DNA of 64,000 bases. Origin: an uncultured Balneola sp. (GTDB lineage: Bacteria > Bacteroidota > Rhodothermia > Balneolales > Balneolaceae). Of the stretch, positions 36,271 to 46,430 are shown piece by piece. Numbering within the stretch: the stretch's first letter is position 1; each line of letters begins with the position of its first letter. The notes beneath the pieces are model-generated. The model searched no databases. It saw only the letters and a program-made list of their open reading frames with translations, and had not been told where the DNA came from. The position numbers and the translations under genes are program-made. The stretch is from positions 1 to 64,000 of the forward strand of contig CAJXQC010000007.1 of assembly GCA_913058495.1 (NCBI GenBank), written 5' to 3'.

Positions 36271-38532
36271 ATGAACATCTCGAATTTCATACAAGAACTA
36301 AAGCGGCGTAATGTCTTTAAAGTAGGAACGGCTTATGCTATTGCAGGATGGTTAATCATTCAGGTATTTGATACAATTGCACCGCAACTCGGATTCCCTG
36401 AATGGGTTGCTCCTCTTGTAACTACGTTGGTACTTATTGGCTTCCCGTTAGCGCTTATTTTTGCATGGGCTTTTGAACTCACCCCTGAAGGAATAGAAAA
36501 ATCAAAAGACATTGAAATAACAGAGTCTGTTACTGCTTCAACAGGAAAGAAATTGAATAGACTCATCATAGGTGCTCTGTCTTTTGGGTTAATATTTCTT
36601 CTAGTAGAACGTATCTTTTTTGCTCAATCAACTATTTTTGAATCGGATGTATCTAAGATTGAAAATGCATCCATTGCCGTTCTCCCTTTCGTTAATATGA
36701 GTGCAGATCAATCCAACGAATATTTCTCAGATGGACTTTCAGAAGAGTTATTAAATGGACTCGCAAACATTGAAGGAATGCAGGTTGCGGGACGTACTTC
36801 TTCATTTAGTTTTAAAAATAAAAATGAGGATTTGAGGGTCATTGCTGAACAACTCGGAGTAAAGCACATTCTTGAAGGCAGTGTTCGTAAAGATGGTGAT
36901 CAGATTAGAATAACTGCTCAGCTTGTTCAGGCTGATAACGGTTTCCATCTTTGGAGTGAAACCTATGACCGGGAACTGGAGGGCATTTTTGCTATACAGG
37001 AAGAAATTTCCCGTAAAGTTGTTCAAGAACTAAAAGTACGCCTACTACCTGTTGATGAAGTAGAAATTGCAAAGCGTCCTACAGATGATATTGAAGCTTA
37101 TAACACTTTCCTTAAAGCAACGCAATTAGAAGTAAGTCGTAGCCCGGAAGATCTGGAAACAGCTATCACACTTTATGAACAAGCAATCGAAATTGATCCA
37201 ACATTTACAGAAGCATACGCTCGTTTAGCAATTGCTTATGGTTTGTTAAACCAATACGGAAACTTGTCATTTGCTGAGATGCTTGAAAAAATGGATACCA
37301 ATATTAATAAGGCATTGTTGATCAATCCAAACCTTGGAATTGTATATCGGGCACTTGGTTTTTATCAGAACCAGCGACTTGAAGAAAATGCGTTAGTAGC
37401 AGCTGAAAATGCATATCGAAAAGCAATTGAATTAACCCCAAACGATGCATATGCCTATAACAGTTTATATATAGCTATCAAGAGCCGAAGTGAAGAAGAA
37501 GCATATAGATATTTAGAAAAAGCGTATCAACTAGACCCTTTAAGCAACCCGATCGCAGTAAATTACGCTTCACTTTTTCTGGTAAGAAAAGAATATGAAA
37601 AGGGAGTTAAATTGCTTGATAAAGTAATTGCCAGAGCCCCTGACTATACCTCTGCTCACCGCGCAAAAATCTCTACACTGGCATTAATTCCTAATGGAGA
37701 TTTAGATAAAGCTTTTATAGCCGCACATAAGGCTTTAAAAGAAAACCCTGAATCTCTGGAAATTTTGAGTTTAATTGTTGCTCTTTCTTCTGACCTGGAT
37801 CTGATTCCGGTAAGAAAATATTATTCAGATAAAATGTTAGAGCTTTATCCCAGCAACTTTGATGCTATAGGTAGCATGTTAGAAACCCAAACATTGATGG
37901 GGCAAAGCGAGCTGGCTCTTAGTACAATGGATGCAATGAAAACTCAATTTGGTCCTCAGGCTGAAAAATTTATGACTTCTTCTTATTCCAGCAATCTATT
38001 CATACTTGGGAAAAACGAAGAAATTTTAGAAATGATAGATAAACATTGGCCGGAGATTGCAAACAAAACGTATGACTTCGATTCTTACAACAACGATTTG
38101 TTAAAAATAGATGCATTAGACCTGGTATTTCTTTATGCAACCGTGTTAATTGATGAAGGCAAAGAAAAAGAAGCTCAATTCTTTATTAATAGTATTTGTG
38201 AAGATTATAGCGCCAAAAATCAGCGCAAAGAAACCACTGATTCCGATTTAGATCCTAACGATTTATGGATGTCAATGAATTGTAGCCTCATCAAAGGAAA
38301 TGTAGAGGAAGGAATGGATCAACTAAAAGAATATTACTTCGAGCGAAAGGGAAAACGAGCATATCCTTTTGCTTTTCTTAGCGATGTATTTCTGCTTTAT
38401 AAAGACCATCCCGAAATGATAAAAACCAAAGAGCTCATTTTAGATGACATTCATAAAATGCGGAACGAAGTGATTATCTACCTCAAAGAAGAAGGCGACT
38501 GGAAAGAAGTATGGGATGAATACAAGAATTAG
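36271..38532 (+). CDS. TolB-like/TPR membrane protein, array copy 4
   Basis: 753 residues. The N-terminal 95 residues are almost the same as in copy 5 ('VFDTIAPQLGFPEW' against 'VFDTISPQLGFPEW'), while the TolB-like domain and TPRs group with copies 1-3 ('SIAVLPFVNMSADQSNEYFSDGLSEELLNGLA'). The TPR-like region begins near 285. The end is GDWKEVWDEYKN, a variant of the array's tail motif. Membrane-anchored, function unknown. Confidence 0.85.
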   Translation: MNISNFIQELKRRNVFKVGTAYAIAGWLIIQVFDTIAPQLGFPEWVAPLVTTLVLIGFPLALIFAWAFELTPEGIEKSKDIEITESVTASTGKKLNRLIIGALSFGLIFLLVERIFFAQSTIFESDVSKIENASIAVLPFVNMSADQSNEYFSDGLSEELLNGLANIEGMQVAGRTSSFSFKNKNEDLRVIAEQLGVKHILEGSVRKDGDQIRITAQLVQADNGFHLWSETYDRELEGIFAIQEEISRKVVQELKVRLLPVDEVEIAKRPTDDIEAYNTFLKATQLEVSRSPEDLETAITLYEQAIEIDPTFTEAYARLAIAYGLLNQYGNLSFAEMLEKMDTNINKALLINPNLGIVYRALGFYQNQRLEENALVAAENAYRKAIELTPNDAYAYNSLYIAIKSRSEEEAYRYLEKAYQLDPLSNPIAVNYASLFLVRKEYEKGVKLLDKVIARAPDYTSAHRAKISTLALIPNGDLDKAFIAAHKALKENPESLEILSLIVALSSDLDLIPVRKYYSDKMLELYPSNFDAIGSMLETQTLMGQSELALSTMDAMKTQFGPQAEKFMTSSYSSNLFILGKNEEILEMIDKHWPEIANKTYDFDSYNNDLLKIDALDLVFLYATVLIDEGKEKEAQFFINSICEDYSAKNQRKETTDSDLDPNDLWMSMNCSLIKGNVEEGMDQLKEYYFERKGKRAYPFAFLSDVFLLYKDHPEMIKTKELILDDIHKMRNEVIIYLKEEGDWKEVWDEYKN

Positions 38533-38606
38533 TAATTATGGATTATGAATGTTGAATTGATCCCGACTAATTCAACATTCTTAATTCAAAATCCAAAATT
38601 ATCAAA
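38533..38606. repeat. AT-rich inverted-repeat spacer between array copies 4 and 5
   Basis: TAATTATGGATTATGAATGT and a complementary ACATTCTTAATTCAAAATCC-like half surround a GC-richer centre. It resembles the spacer at 31520-31608 and differs from the two middle spacers. Confidence 0.6.
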
Positions 38607-40457
38607 TTGAACATTTCGAATTTCTTACAAGAACTAAAGCGGCGTAATGTATTTAAAGTAGGAACGGCTTACGCTATTGCCGGTTGGTTAATCATTCAGG
38701 TATTTGATACAATTTCACCACAACTCGGATTCCCGGAATGGATCGCTCCTCTTGTAACTACGTTGGTACTCATTGGTTTTCCCCTAGCGCTTATTTTTGC
38801 ATGGGCTTTTGAACTAACACCGGATGGTATCGAGAAATCAAAAGATATAACTATAACTGAATCGGTCACCAAGTCTACTGGAAAGAAACTCAATGTCATA
38901 ATAATATCTGCATTAAGCTTATTAGTTATACTTTTATTAGTAGAGCGTTTTGTTTTTGCTCCCATTGATAAATCAAACAGTACAAATAACATTGTAAAAG
39001 TATCTGAACAATCTGTAGCCGTTCTACCTTTTGCAGACCTTTCGGAAAACAAAGATCAGGATTGGTTTAGTGACGGACTTACAGAGGAAATTTTAAATTC
39101 TCTGGCTCAACTTCCTGAGTTAAAAGTGACTTCCCGCACTTCCGCTTTTCAGTTTAAAGGAAAAGATATAGACATCAGCAAAATTGCAGACACCTTAGGT
39201 GTAGCACATGTAGTGGAAGGATCTGTACGACGAATCGGCGATCAACTTCGGATCACTGCTCAATTGATCAGAGCGGAAGATGGATTCCATTTATGGTCTG
39301 AGACATATGATAGCAGCACTGAAAACCTCTTTGAAGTACAAACCAATATTGCTGAAGAAATAGCCAGAACTTTGGATGTTTTTCTGGATGATGAACGACG
39401 AGAAAAAATGTTTGCTGCAGGCACACGAAATGTTCAAGCCTTTCAGGAATATTTAAAAGGGATGGAAAAATACAGATTATCACATGATCATAGCGCTATT
39501 GACGGCCTTTGGGAAGCTAATAAATATTTTGATCGAGCCTTGGCTCTTGATCCTGATTTTGGATTAGCTTCTATCCAAAAAATGGATGCGTATGCTCATA
39601 TGATTACCGATCCCGGAACTTCCAGCTTGGTTATGAGTTACGATGACGCTAAACAGGGTATAATTGAAACTTTAGAATATGCTGCAGACCGATTAGAAGA
39701 CCCCGCTTTAAAAAATTTAGCAAGGTTGAATGCGGTTTTTTTTAGTGACTCGTGGTATCAGCTAACTGATATTAAGGATGATGTAAAAGAGGGATTGGGA
39801 GACCGAACAAGTTTTCCTGTTGGTGGAATTTGGAGTCTTGAAATTTTTTCCTTGCTTGGTGAATACGAGATTGTTTTAAGTGACGCAGAAGAAGCAATTC
39901 AATTGGACCCTTTAAGCCTTAATGCATGGATGTACAGAGCAATGGTATCTATGAGAGAAGGGGGTTCAAAAGAAATGCTTGAAACCGTTAAGCGTGCCAA
40001 GCGCTCTCTGGGCAATAATATATTTTTAAATCGACTTACTCATATAATAATTGGTGTAAATCAAGAAACAAAATTACTACAAGAACTTTATCCAAATGGT
40101 ATTGAAAACTGGAACTCACAGGATATTTGGTCTATCCAGTTCAATGCCTTTTTAGCTGCAAGTTTAGGTCAAGATGAGTTGGCCGAAGAAATATTCGAAG
40201 ATTATAAAGCAAAAGCTGCTTTTATTGATGATATAGCTGCGCTTACATTATTTAGACTTGGTAAAACTTAAGAAGCAAAAGCAGCTATTCAATATATTGA
40301 CAGCATGCCCGGCGGTCCGGCTAACCTCGTAATAGGTATTGTTACTTTTGGCAACCGCTTATTCTTTGATCTGGAAGATACCCCAAATTTAGCCGCCAGA
40401 TTTAAAGAAGCGGGTGTGGATATAACTCGGTTAAAAAAAATTACCTGGTCGAACTAA
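38607..40457 (+). pseudogene. TolB-like/TPR membrane protein, array copy 5, interrupted by an in-frame stop
   Basis: The frame opens with TTG where its four sisters have ATG and runs to a TAA at 40269-40271 after 554 residues. The same frame then continues for 61 more sense codons to a TAA at 40455-40457 ('EAKAAIQYIDSMPGG…AARFKEAGVDITRLKKI'), a normal TPR-protein ending. The gene therefore looks cut by one nonsense change and would otherwise make 616 residues. The first 95 residues match copy 4. From the TolB-like domain on it is a different subtype ('SVAVLPFADLSENKDQDWFSDGLTEEILNSLAQ'), and the array's GDWxEEW tail is absent. A truncated product may still be made. Confidence 0.75.
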
Positions 40458-40472
40458 AGTTCCACTATTTGA

Positions 40473-40898
40473 ATGACTACAAAGAAGCTAAAACCCCGAC
40501 AATTAAAATTATTTAGCTGGCTTTTTATACTTGTAGGCCTGGTATTTATCCTTACGGGTTTAGACTTGATTGCTATTGATGAGTCGGACCTGAACGCCCC
40601 GAAATGGATAATAGGTTTATGTGGGTTTGTATTTTCTCTGGCAGGGATAATGATGCTTTTGGGAGAAAAATCACCACTCAATAATCTATTAGGTGGACTG
40701 CTGGTACTAAGTTTTGGTTGTATTGGTGCTTGGGTAGCAATTTATGGAGATTCCGCTAACTTTTCCGGTGGCACTCCCTTTCTTTCGGAATCTCAAAATG
40801 TATTGATAGCAAGGATATTGTTTGGCAGTGGCTCATTGATGTGCTTAGCAATATTTATTTATGTAGTGAAATCTCACTTCACCAATAATAAAAACTAA
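40473..40898 (+). CDS. Small four-helix membrane protein of unknown function
   Basis: 141 residues, basic N-terminus then four hydrophobic segments (about 13-31, 45-64, 70-90 and 110-128). No family recognised. It starts 16 nt after the ancestral stop of array copy 5 and so was probably the last gene of that transcript. Confidence 0.7.
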   Translation: MTTKKLKPRQLKLFSWLFILVGLVFILTGLDLIAIDESDLNAPKWIIGLCGFVFSLAGIMMLLGEKSPLNNLLGGLLVLSFGCIGAWVAIYGDSANFSGGTPFLSESQNVLIARILFGSGSLMCLAIFIYVVKSHFTNNKN

Positions 40899-40991
40899 AT
40901 ATCATTAACATACTATAATCAGCTTACTTATATTTTGTAATGATATTAGTTAAAACCGATTTTCAAGATAATTTTTACTTTTTGAAACCTC

Positions 40992-43628
40992 ATGCAAAAT
41001 ATTAAAAAAGCTTTACCTCTCATCCCATCAGGGATACTACTTCTTTCAATAACTATTTTAATATTCACTTTAGAAACTAAACAAGTTGGGTATTCTGATT
41101 TAACTGTAAAAGATGGCCCTGCTCCGGGAGCCAAAATGTCATTGAATTTTATTGGTGATGTAAGAAGCTATCCCAATCAGGAACTTCCTAAGGTTGGTTT
41201 CGTTCAAGCTTTTAATCAAGCCAAAAAACTAAGACTTAGAAAGAAAAATACAGCTGCAAAAACATGGTCTGCTTTAGGTCCGACAAATATTGGAGGGAGA
41301 ACTCTGTCTTTAGCAATTGATCCATCTGAACCGAATCTGATTTTTGCCGGTTCAGCAAGTGGTGGCTTATGGAAAAGCACTACAGGCGGATCAGGACAAA
41401 GTGCCTGGGAATATGTACGTACAGGTTTTCCGGTTTTAGGAGTAGCCGCAATTGCTCTGGATCCGCAAACTCCTGATACTATGTTTATAGGTACAGGAGA
41501 AAGTTATGGCAGCGAAGTAAGTATGCCCGGTATCGGCAGCAAACGAACAACTAGAGGTAGTTACGGAATTGGAATTCTAAAAAGTATAGATGGCGGAAAT
41601 ACTTGGGAAAAGAGCCTTGACTGGTCCTTAGATCAACGGCGATCAGTACAAAAAATCCAGGTTAATCCACTTCGCTCTAACACAATCTGGGCTGCTACTA
41701 CTGAAGGTGCTTACAGAACCCGGGATGGAGGTGAAAATTGGATTAAAGTTCATGATGTTAAAATGGCAACTGATATCATTATCAACCCTTCTGATACAAG
41801 TGTTGTGTACATCGCAAATGGAGGAATGGGAAGTCTTGGTCATGGACTTTACAAATCTGAAAACGCAGGAGATAGTTTTCAAAAAATAGATCTTGTATCT
41901 GCCGGAGGACCCGATACATTTCAGGGTAAAATGGTATTAGATATTTCAGCATCTGATCCCGACATACTACTTGTCAGTATAGGGAACTCTGACGGAACGA
42001 TTGGCGCAACTGAATTTTATAAAACCTGGTTAATGTTGACTGAAAATAACGGAGATAGCTGGTCACTGATTTCAACAGAAGATTATTCAAGAGTTCAGGG
42101 ATGGTATGCTCATGCAGCGGCAATTCATCCCAGTAATTCTGATATTATTTGGGCTGCTGGTCAGCCTTTTACAGTTTATAAATCTACAAATGGAGGCGGA
42201 AATTTATCCCCCGTTAATATGGGAGCAGTTACACAAGCGTCCGTTTATCCTGAACTAACGAACTGGGCCGATTACCACGATATAGTTTTCCATCCAACAG
42301 ACAGCGATATTATTTATTTTATAAATGATGGAGGTGTTTTCAGGACTACTGATGGAGGTCTCACATTCGAGAACTGTAATTCCGGATATCAAACCACACA
42401 ATTCTATAATGGAGTTTCAAACTCTGAAACCACTGGAAATCTGTTGTTAGGTGGATTACAAGATAACAGTAGTGTGATATATGAAGGTAGTTTAGAGTGG
42501 AGAAGAGGTTGGTCTGGAGATGGTGGATGGACAGCACTTGATCCCGAAAACAACAATAATGCTTATTTATCAGCGCAATTTGGAAACATGGTATTTTCAT
42601 CGAGTTTATTTACCAATCCCCAAATAGGAGATAGCTACTTTCGGCCCACAAACTCTCAGTTTCCCTCCAATGAAACTAACTTTATAACTCCTATAATACT
42701 AAGCCCCGCAGATGGAAATACTTTTTACATAGGTGGTCAAAAAATAATGACTGCTCAAAAGGGTAACGATGTTTGGAGTTATCTTGGTAATGGCAAAGCA
42801 CTTGATGGTAACGCTATGTCAGCTATGGCCGGTTCCTATCAAGATGCTGATGTATTATATGTTGCATCAAGCCCTGCAATAGGCGGAACTTCGCGTGGCA
42901 ATATCTTTGTAACAAAAAACAAAGGTACGATCTGGACTAATATCACAGGTGAACTTCCCGACCGTTACCCAACAGACCTCGCTGTTGATCCTACTAATCA
43001 TGATATCGCTTACGTAACTTTCGGAGGATTTAACTCATCCCATGTTTTCAAAACTGAAAATGCCGGTGAAACATGGATTGATATAGGTGCCGGGTTACCT
43101 GACATTCCAACTTGGGCAGTAGCTGTGGATCCTGATTTCCCAAACCATGTTTATGTAGGAAATGAAGTAGGTATTTATCAATCGTTGGATGGAGGAACTA
43201 CCTGGGAAGATATCTCGGGAAATCTCCCTGATGCAATTTTTGCGATAGAACTAGTTATTTCGAATTCGAACCGGAAACTAAGAGTAGCTTCACATGGTAA
43301 CGGTGTATATGAAATTCCATTGGAACTTGCTGTTTCTAATGAGATTAATAACAACCCTATTCCAAGCAGCTTCAGGTTAAAGCAAAATTACCCGAATCCA
43401 TTTAACCCCTCAACTAATATTCAGTTTGATCTGAATAAAACCGAAAATATAAAATTACAAGTATTTGACATAACCGGAAAATTAGTCACTACTCTGGTTG
43501 ATGAAGTTAAAAGTCCCGGAAGTTATACTGTTTCCTTTGATGGTAGTAATTTATCAAGTGGAACTTATATCTACAGGCTACAAGCAGATAATAAAATAGA
43601 ATCAAAAATAATGACGCTTCTTAAGTAG
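40992..43628 (+). CDS. Secreted beta-propeller (BNR/VPS10-like) protein with T9SS sorting domain, copy 1
   Basis: 878 residues. An N-terminal hydrophobic signal (about 8-27) precedes a conserved 'GPAPGAKMSLNFIGDVRSYPN' segment. Many Asp-box/BNR repeats follow, for example 'SIDGGNTW', 'TRDGGENW', 'TENAGETW' and 'SLDGGTTW', building one or two sialidase/sortilin-type propellers. The last 85 residues are a type IX secretion sorting domain ('NYPNPFNPSTNIQFDL…VFDITGKLV…GTYIYRL'). It should be exported across the outer membrane and attached to the surface or released. No catalytic residues of glycosidases were identified, so a binding or peptidase-accessory role is as likely as an enzymatic one. 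Confidence 0.88.
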   Translation: MQNIKKALPLIPSGILLLSITILIFTLETKQVGYSDLTVKDGPAPGAKMSLNFIGDVRSYPNQELPKVGFVQAFNQAKKLRLRKKNTAAKTWSALGPTNIGGRTLSLAIDPSEPNLIFAGSASGGLWKSTTGGSGQSAWEYVRTGFPVLGVAAIALDPQTPDTMFIGTGESYGSEVSMPGIGSKRTTRGSYGIGILKSIDGGNTWEKSLDWSLDQRRSVQKIQVNPLRSNTIWAATTEGAYRTRDGGENWIKVHDVKMATDIIINPSDTSVVYIANGGMGSLGHGLYKSENAGDSFQKIDLVSAGGPDTFQGKMVLDISASDPDILLVSIGNSDGTIGATEFYKTWLMLTENNGDSWSLISTEDYSRVQGWYAHAAAIHPSNSDIIWAAGQPFTVYKSTNGGGNLSPVNMGAVTQASVYPELTNWADYHDIVFHPTDSDIIYFINDGGVFRTTDGGLTFENCNSGYQTTQFYNGVSNSETTGNLLLGGLQDNSSVIYEGSLEWRRGWSGDGGWTALDPENNNNAYLSAQFGNMVFSSSLFTNPQIGDSYFRPTNSQFPSNETNFITPIILSPADGNTFYIGGQKIMTAQKGNDVWSYLGNGKALDGNAMSAMAGSYQDADVLYVASSPAIGGTSRGNIFVTKNKGTIWTNITGELPDRYPTDLAVDPTNHDIAYVTFGGFNSSHVFKTENAGETWIDIGAGLPDIPTWAVAVDPDFPNHVYVGNEVGIYQSLDGGTTWEDISGNLPDAIFAIELVISNSNRKLRVASHGNGVYEIPLELAVSNEINNNPIPSSFRLKQNYPNPFNPSTNIQFDLNKTENIKLQVFDITGKLVTTLVDEVKSPGSYTVSFDGSNLSSGTYIYRLQADNKIESKIMTLLK

Positions 43629-43786
43629 CTCTGGAGAGAAAAACACTTCAAAATGTGAACCAATCTCCAGCTATTCTTAATTAACATTAAAATGCTATGT
43701 GAATTTTTGTTTTAGATTTATTTATTAGTTTTTTAAACATCTGCTTTAGTGTGTCAAAACTATTTCAATAATCTCTAAAGAGTCTT

Positions 43787-46420
43787 ATGAAAGGTGAAAC
43801 TAATTTATTTTATAAGCTTTCTTATTCTCTTTTTTTAGCTGTTAGTTTTGCCCTTTTGCTTTCAATTAGTTTCAAAAACTCCGGGGAAAATACATCCGCG
43901 TCATTGCACCAAGGCCCTGCAACCGGAGCTAAACTTTCTTTTGATTACATTGGAGCTGTTAGATCTTATCCAAACAAGAACTTGCCTGAAAAAGGATTCT
44001 ATCAGGCGTTCAATAAAGTAAAATCCGAAAGAGCGAAAAAGAAGGACCAAAATTCTCCCATCTGGAATACCTTAGGCCCGGTAAACATAGGAGGGCGAAC
44101 ACTTGCTTTAGCAATCCATCCTACTAACCCAAATACCATTTTTGCGGGATCCGCAAGTGGTGGCTTATGGAAAAGTACAACAGGTGGTTCGGGGTTAAAT
44201 GCATGGGAATATGTTAGTACAGGTTTTCCGGTATTAGGTGTTGCAGCTATTGCAATCGACCCTCAAAATCCGGATTTAATGTATATCGGAACCGGTGAAT
44301 CCTATGGAACTGAAGTGAACATGCCCAGCATAGGACCGGTGAGAACAACTCGGGGCAGCTATGGGATTGGAATTCTTAAAAGCTCCGACGGGGGAATCAC
44401 TTGGGAAAAAAGTCTTGACTGGACTTTAGATCAAAGAAGGGCTGTGCAAAAAATTCAGGTAAATCCTTTGCGTTCTAACAGCATTTGGGCTGCAACTACT
44501 GAAGGAACATACCGCTCATTAGATGGTGGCAATACCTGGGAATTGGTTCATAATGTTAGAATGGCTACCGACATTGTTATAAATCCAGCTGATACAAATA
44601 TTGTATTTACAGCAAATGGAGGAATGGGAAGTCCCGGTAATGGCATTTACCGGACACAAGATGCAGGTAATAGTTTTACCAAAATGGATCTTGCTGCTTC
44701 GGGAGGTCCATCTAATTTTCTTGGGAAAGCTGTACTTGATATTTCGCTTTCTGATCCTGACATAGTAATGGCAAGTATCGGTAACTCTAATGGTTCACAT
44801 ACTGGTGTAACTTGGCTATTGAAGACAGTTGATGGAGGAGATTCCTGGAATCTTGAATTTGCCAGTAATAGTATCTACGCCACATTTCAAGGTTGGTACT
44901 CGCATGCTATTGCTATTCACCCGACTGACCCACAAAAAATTTGGGCTGCTGGTCAACCTCAGGAATATTATTATTCTGATAATGGTGGTAACAACCTTAG
45001 TAAAATTAATTCATCATCCGCTAACCCATATAGCGGAACAGGTCAATATTCAGTCTATCCATTTCTTTTTGTGTGGGCAGATCATCATGATATCATATTT
45101 CATCCAACAAATGTTGATATTATTTATTTCGTGAACGATGGAGGTATTTTCAGAACTACAGATGGAGGCGCAACATTTGAAAATTGTAATTCCGGATATC
45201 AAACAGTACAGTTTTATAACGGAGTTTCAAATTCTGATACAAATGAATCGCTCATGCTTGGTGGTCTTCAGGATAATAACAGTATAATTTATGAAGGAAG
45301 CCTGAATTGGCGAAGAGCTTTTGCAGGCGATGGATCCTGGACAGCATTAAATCAGGATGATAATAATATTGCCTACTTGTCCGGACAATACGGACAGCCT
45401 GCAGTTTCTCATCAATTGTTTAATGATGGGCAATTCGGTGATGGTTTGATCCATCCGGGCTTTGATGTTTTTCCTACCAACGAAACAAACTTTATAACGC
45501 CCTTAATTCTCAGCCCATCCGATAATAAAACCCTTTATTTGGGTGGAGAAAAAATACTTAAATCATCAGATGATGGAGCCAATTGGGTTATAACTAACTC
45601 AGGAAAAGCTTTAGATGGTAATGCTATGTCTGCAATGGCGGCTTCTCATCAGAACTTGAATACTGTTTATGCAGCATCAAGTCCTAAAGCTACAAGACCA
45701 AATGTTTATAAGACACATAATGGTGGTGACAGTTGGATACAAATAACTCAAAATTTACCTGACCGTTTTCCTACTGATTTAGCTGTAGATCCTTTGAATG
45801 ACCGAAATGTTTATATAACATTTGGAGGATTTGGAAGCTCTCATGCATTTAAATCTGATAACGGAGGAGAGACGTGGATTAATATTGGGTTAGGATTACC
45901 CGATGTTCCCACATGGGCAATAACCGTTGATCCTGAATATCCTGATCATATTTATGTAGGAAATGAAATCGGAGTATTCCAATCTTTAGACAGTGGTAAA
46001 AGCTGGGAGAACATTAACGGGAATCTCCCCGATGCTATATTTGCTATGGATCTGATAATTTCACATTCAAACAGAACCCTAAGATTAGCATCTCATGGGA
46101 ATGGAGCCTATGAAATGAGCCTTCCAGACCTTCCTGATGAAACCGGTGCTGTTCCCGAATCTTTCACTCTTTTCCAAAATTATCCGAACCCTTTTAACCC
46201 CTCAACTACTATTTCTTTTGAACTTTCAGAACCCGCCGGTGTCAATCTTAGTGTATTTGATGTTTCAGGAAGACTAGTAAGGACCCTTATTGATGAATCC
46301 CGGGGACGTGGAGAACACACTACTGTTTTTAATTCAGACGGGCTCGCAAGCGGGGTTTATTTTTATCGGCTACTAGTAGGAAATGAAACTGCATCCAAAA
46401 AAATGACAGTTATAAAGTAG
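43787..46420 (+). CDS. Secreted beta-propeller (BNR/VPS10-like) protein with T9SS sorting domain, copy 2
   Basis: 877-residue tandem paralogue of the preceding gene, collinear from the signal peptide to the T9SS domain ('NYPNPFNPSTTISFEL…VFDVSGRLVRTLIDE'). The propeller core is very similar ('FAGSASGGLWKSTTGGSG', 'GTGESYG', 'GSYGIGILKS'). Differences concentrate in the pre-propeller region, in loops such as the one after 'AGQP', and in the linker before the sorting domain. The 158-nt gap has a possible bulged hairpin near 43626-43677 but no gene. Surface-exposed duplicates of this kind often diverge in ligand binding. Confidence 0.88.
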   Translation: MKGETNLFYKLSYSLFLAVSFALLLSISFKNSGENTSASLHQGPATGAKLSFDYIGAVRSYPNKNLPEKGFYQAFNKVKSERAKKKDQNSPIWNTLGPVNIGGRTLALAIHPTNPNTIFAGSASGGLWKSTTGGSGLNAWEYVSTGFPVLGVAAIAIDPQNPDLMYIGTGESYGTEVNMPSIGPVRTTRGSYGIGILKSSDGGITWEKSLDWTLDQRRAVQKIQVNPLRSNSIWAATTEGTYRSLDGGNTWELVHNVRMATDIVINPADTNIVFTANGGMGSPGNGIYRTQDAGNSFTKMDLAASGGPSNFLGKAVLDISLSDPDIVMASIGNSNGSHTGVTWLLKTVDGGDSWNLEFASNSIYATFQGWYSHAIAIHPTDPQKIWAAGQPQEYYYSDNGGNNLSKINSSSANPYSGTGQYSVYPFLFVWADHHDIIFHPTNVDIIYFVNDGGIFRTTDGGATFENCNSGYQTVQFYNGVSNSDTNESLMLGGLQDNNSIIYEGSLNWRRAFAGDGSWTALNQDDNNIAYLSGQYGQPAVSHQLFNDGQFGDGLIHPGFDVFPTNETNFITPLILSPSDNKTLYLGGEKILKSSDDGANWVITNSGKALDGNAMSAMAASHQNLNTVYAASSPKATRPNVYKTHNGGDSWIQITQNLPDRFPTDLAVDPLNDRNVYITFGGFGSSHAFKSDNGGETWINIGLGLPDVPTWAITVDPEYPDHIYVGNEIGVFQSLDSGKSWENINGNLPDAIFAMDLIISHSNRTLRLASHGNGAYEMSLPDLPDETGAVPESFTLFQNYPNPFNPSTTISFELSEPAGVNLSVFDVSGRLVRTLIDESRGRGEHTTVFNSDGLASGVYFYRLLVGNETASKKMTVIK

Positions 46421-46430
46421 TTTTTACTCT

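Noticed and set aside
31520-38606. A CRISPR array formed by the repeated spacers
   Set aside because: Only two copies of each spacer type exist, kilobases apart, and they belong to gene duplication; no cas gene is present.
29291-40457. Adenylate cyclases, which often carry the same TolB-like/TPR domains
   Set aside because: None of the five proteins has a cyclase catalytic domain or a DNA-binding domain; they only share the accessory regions.
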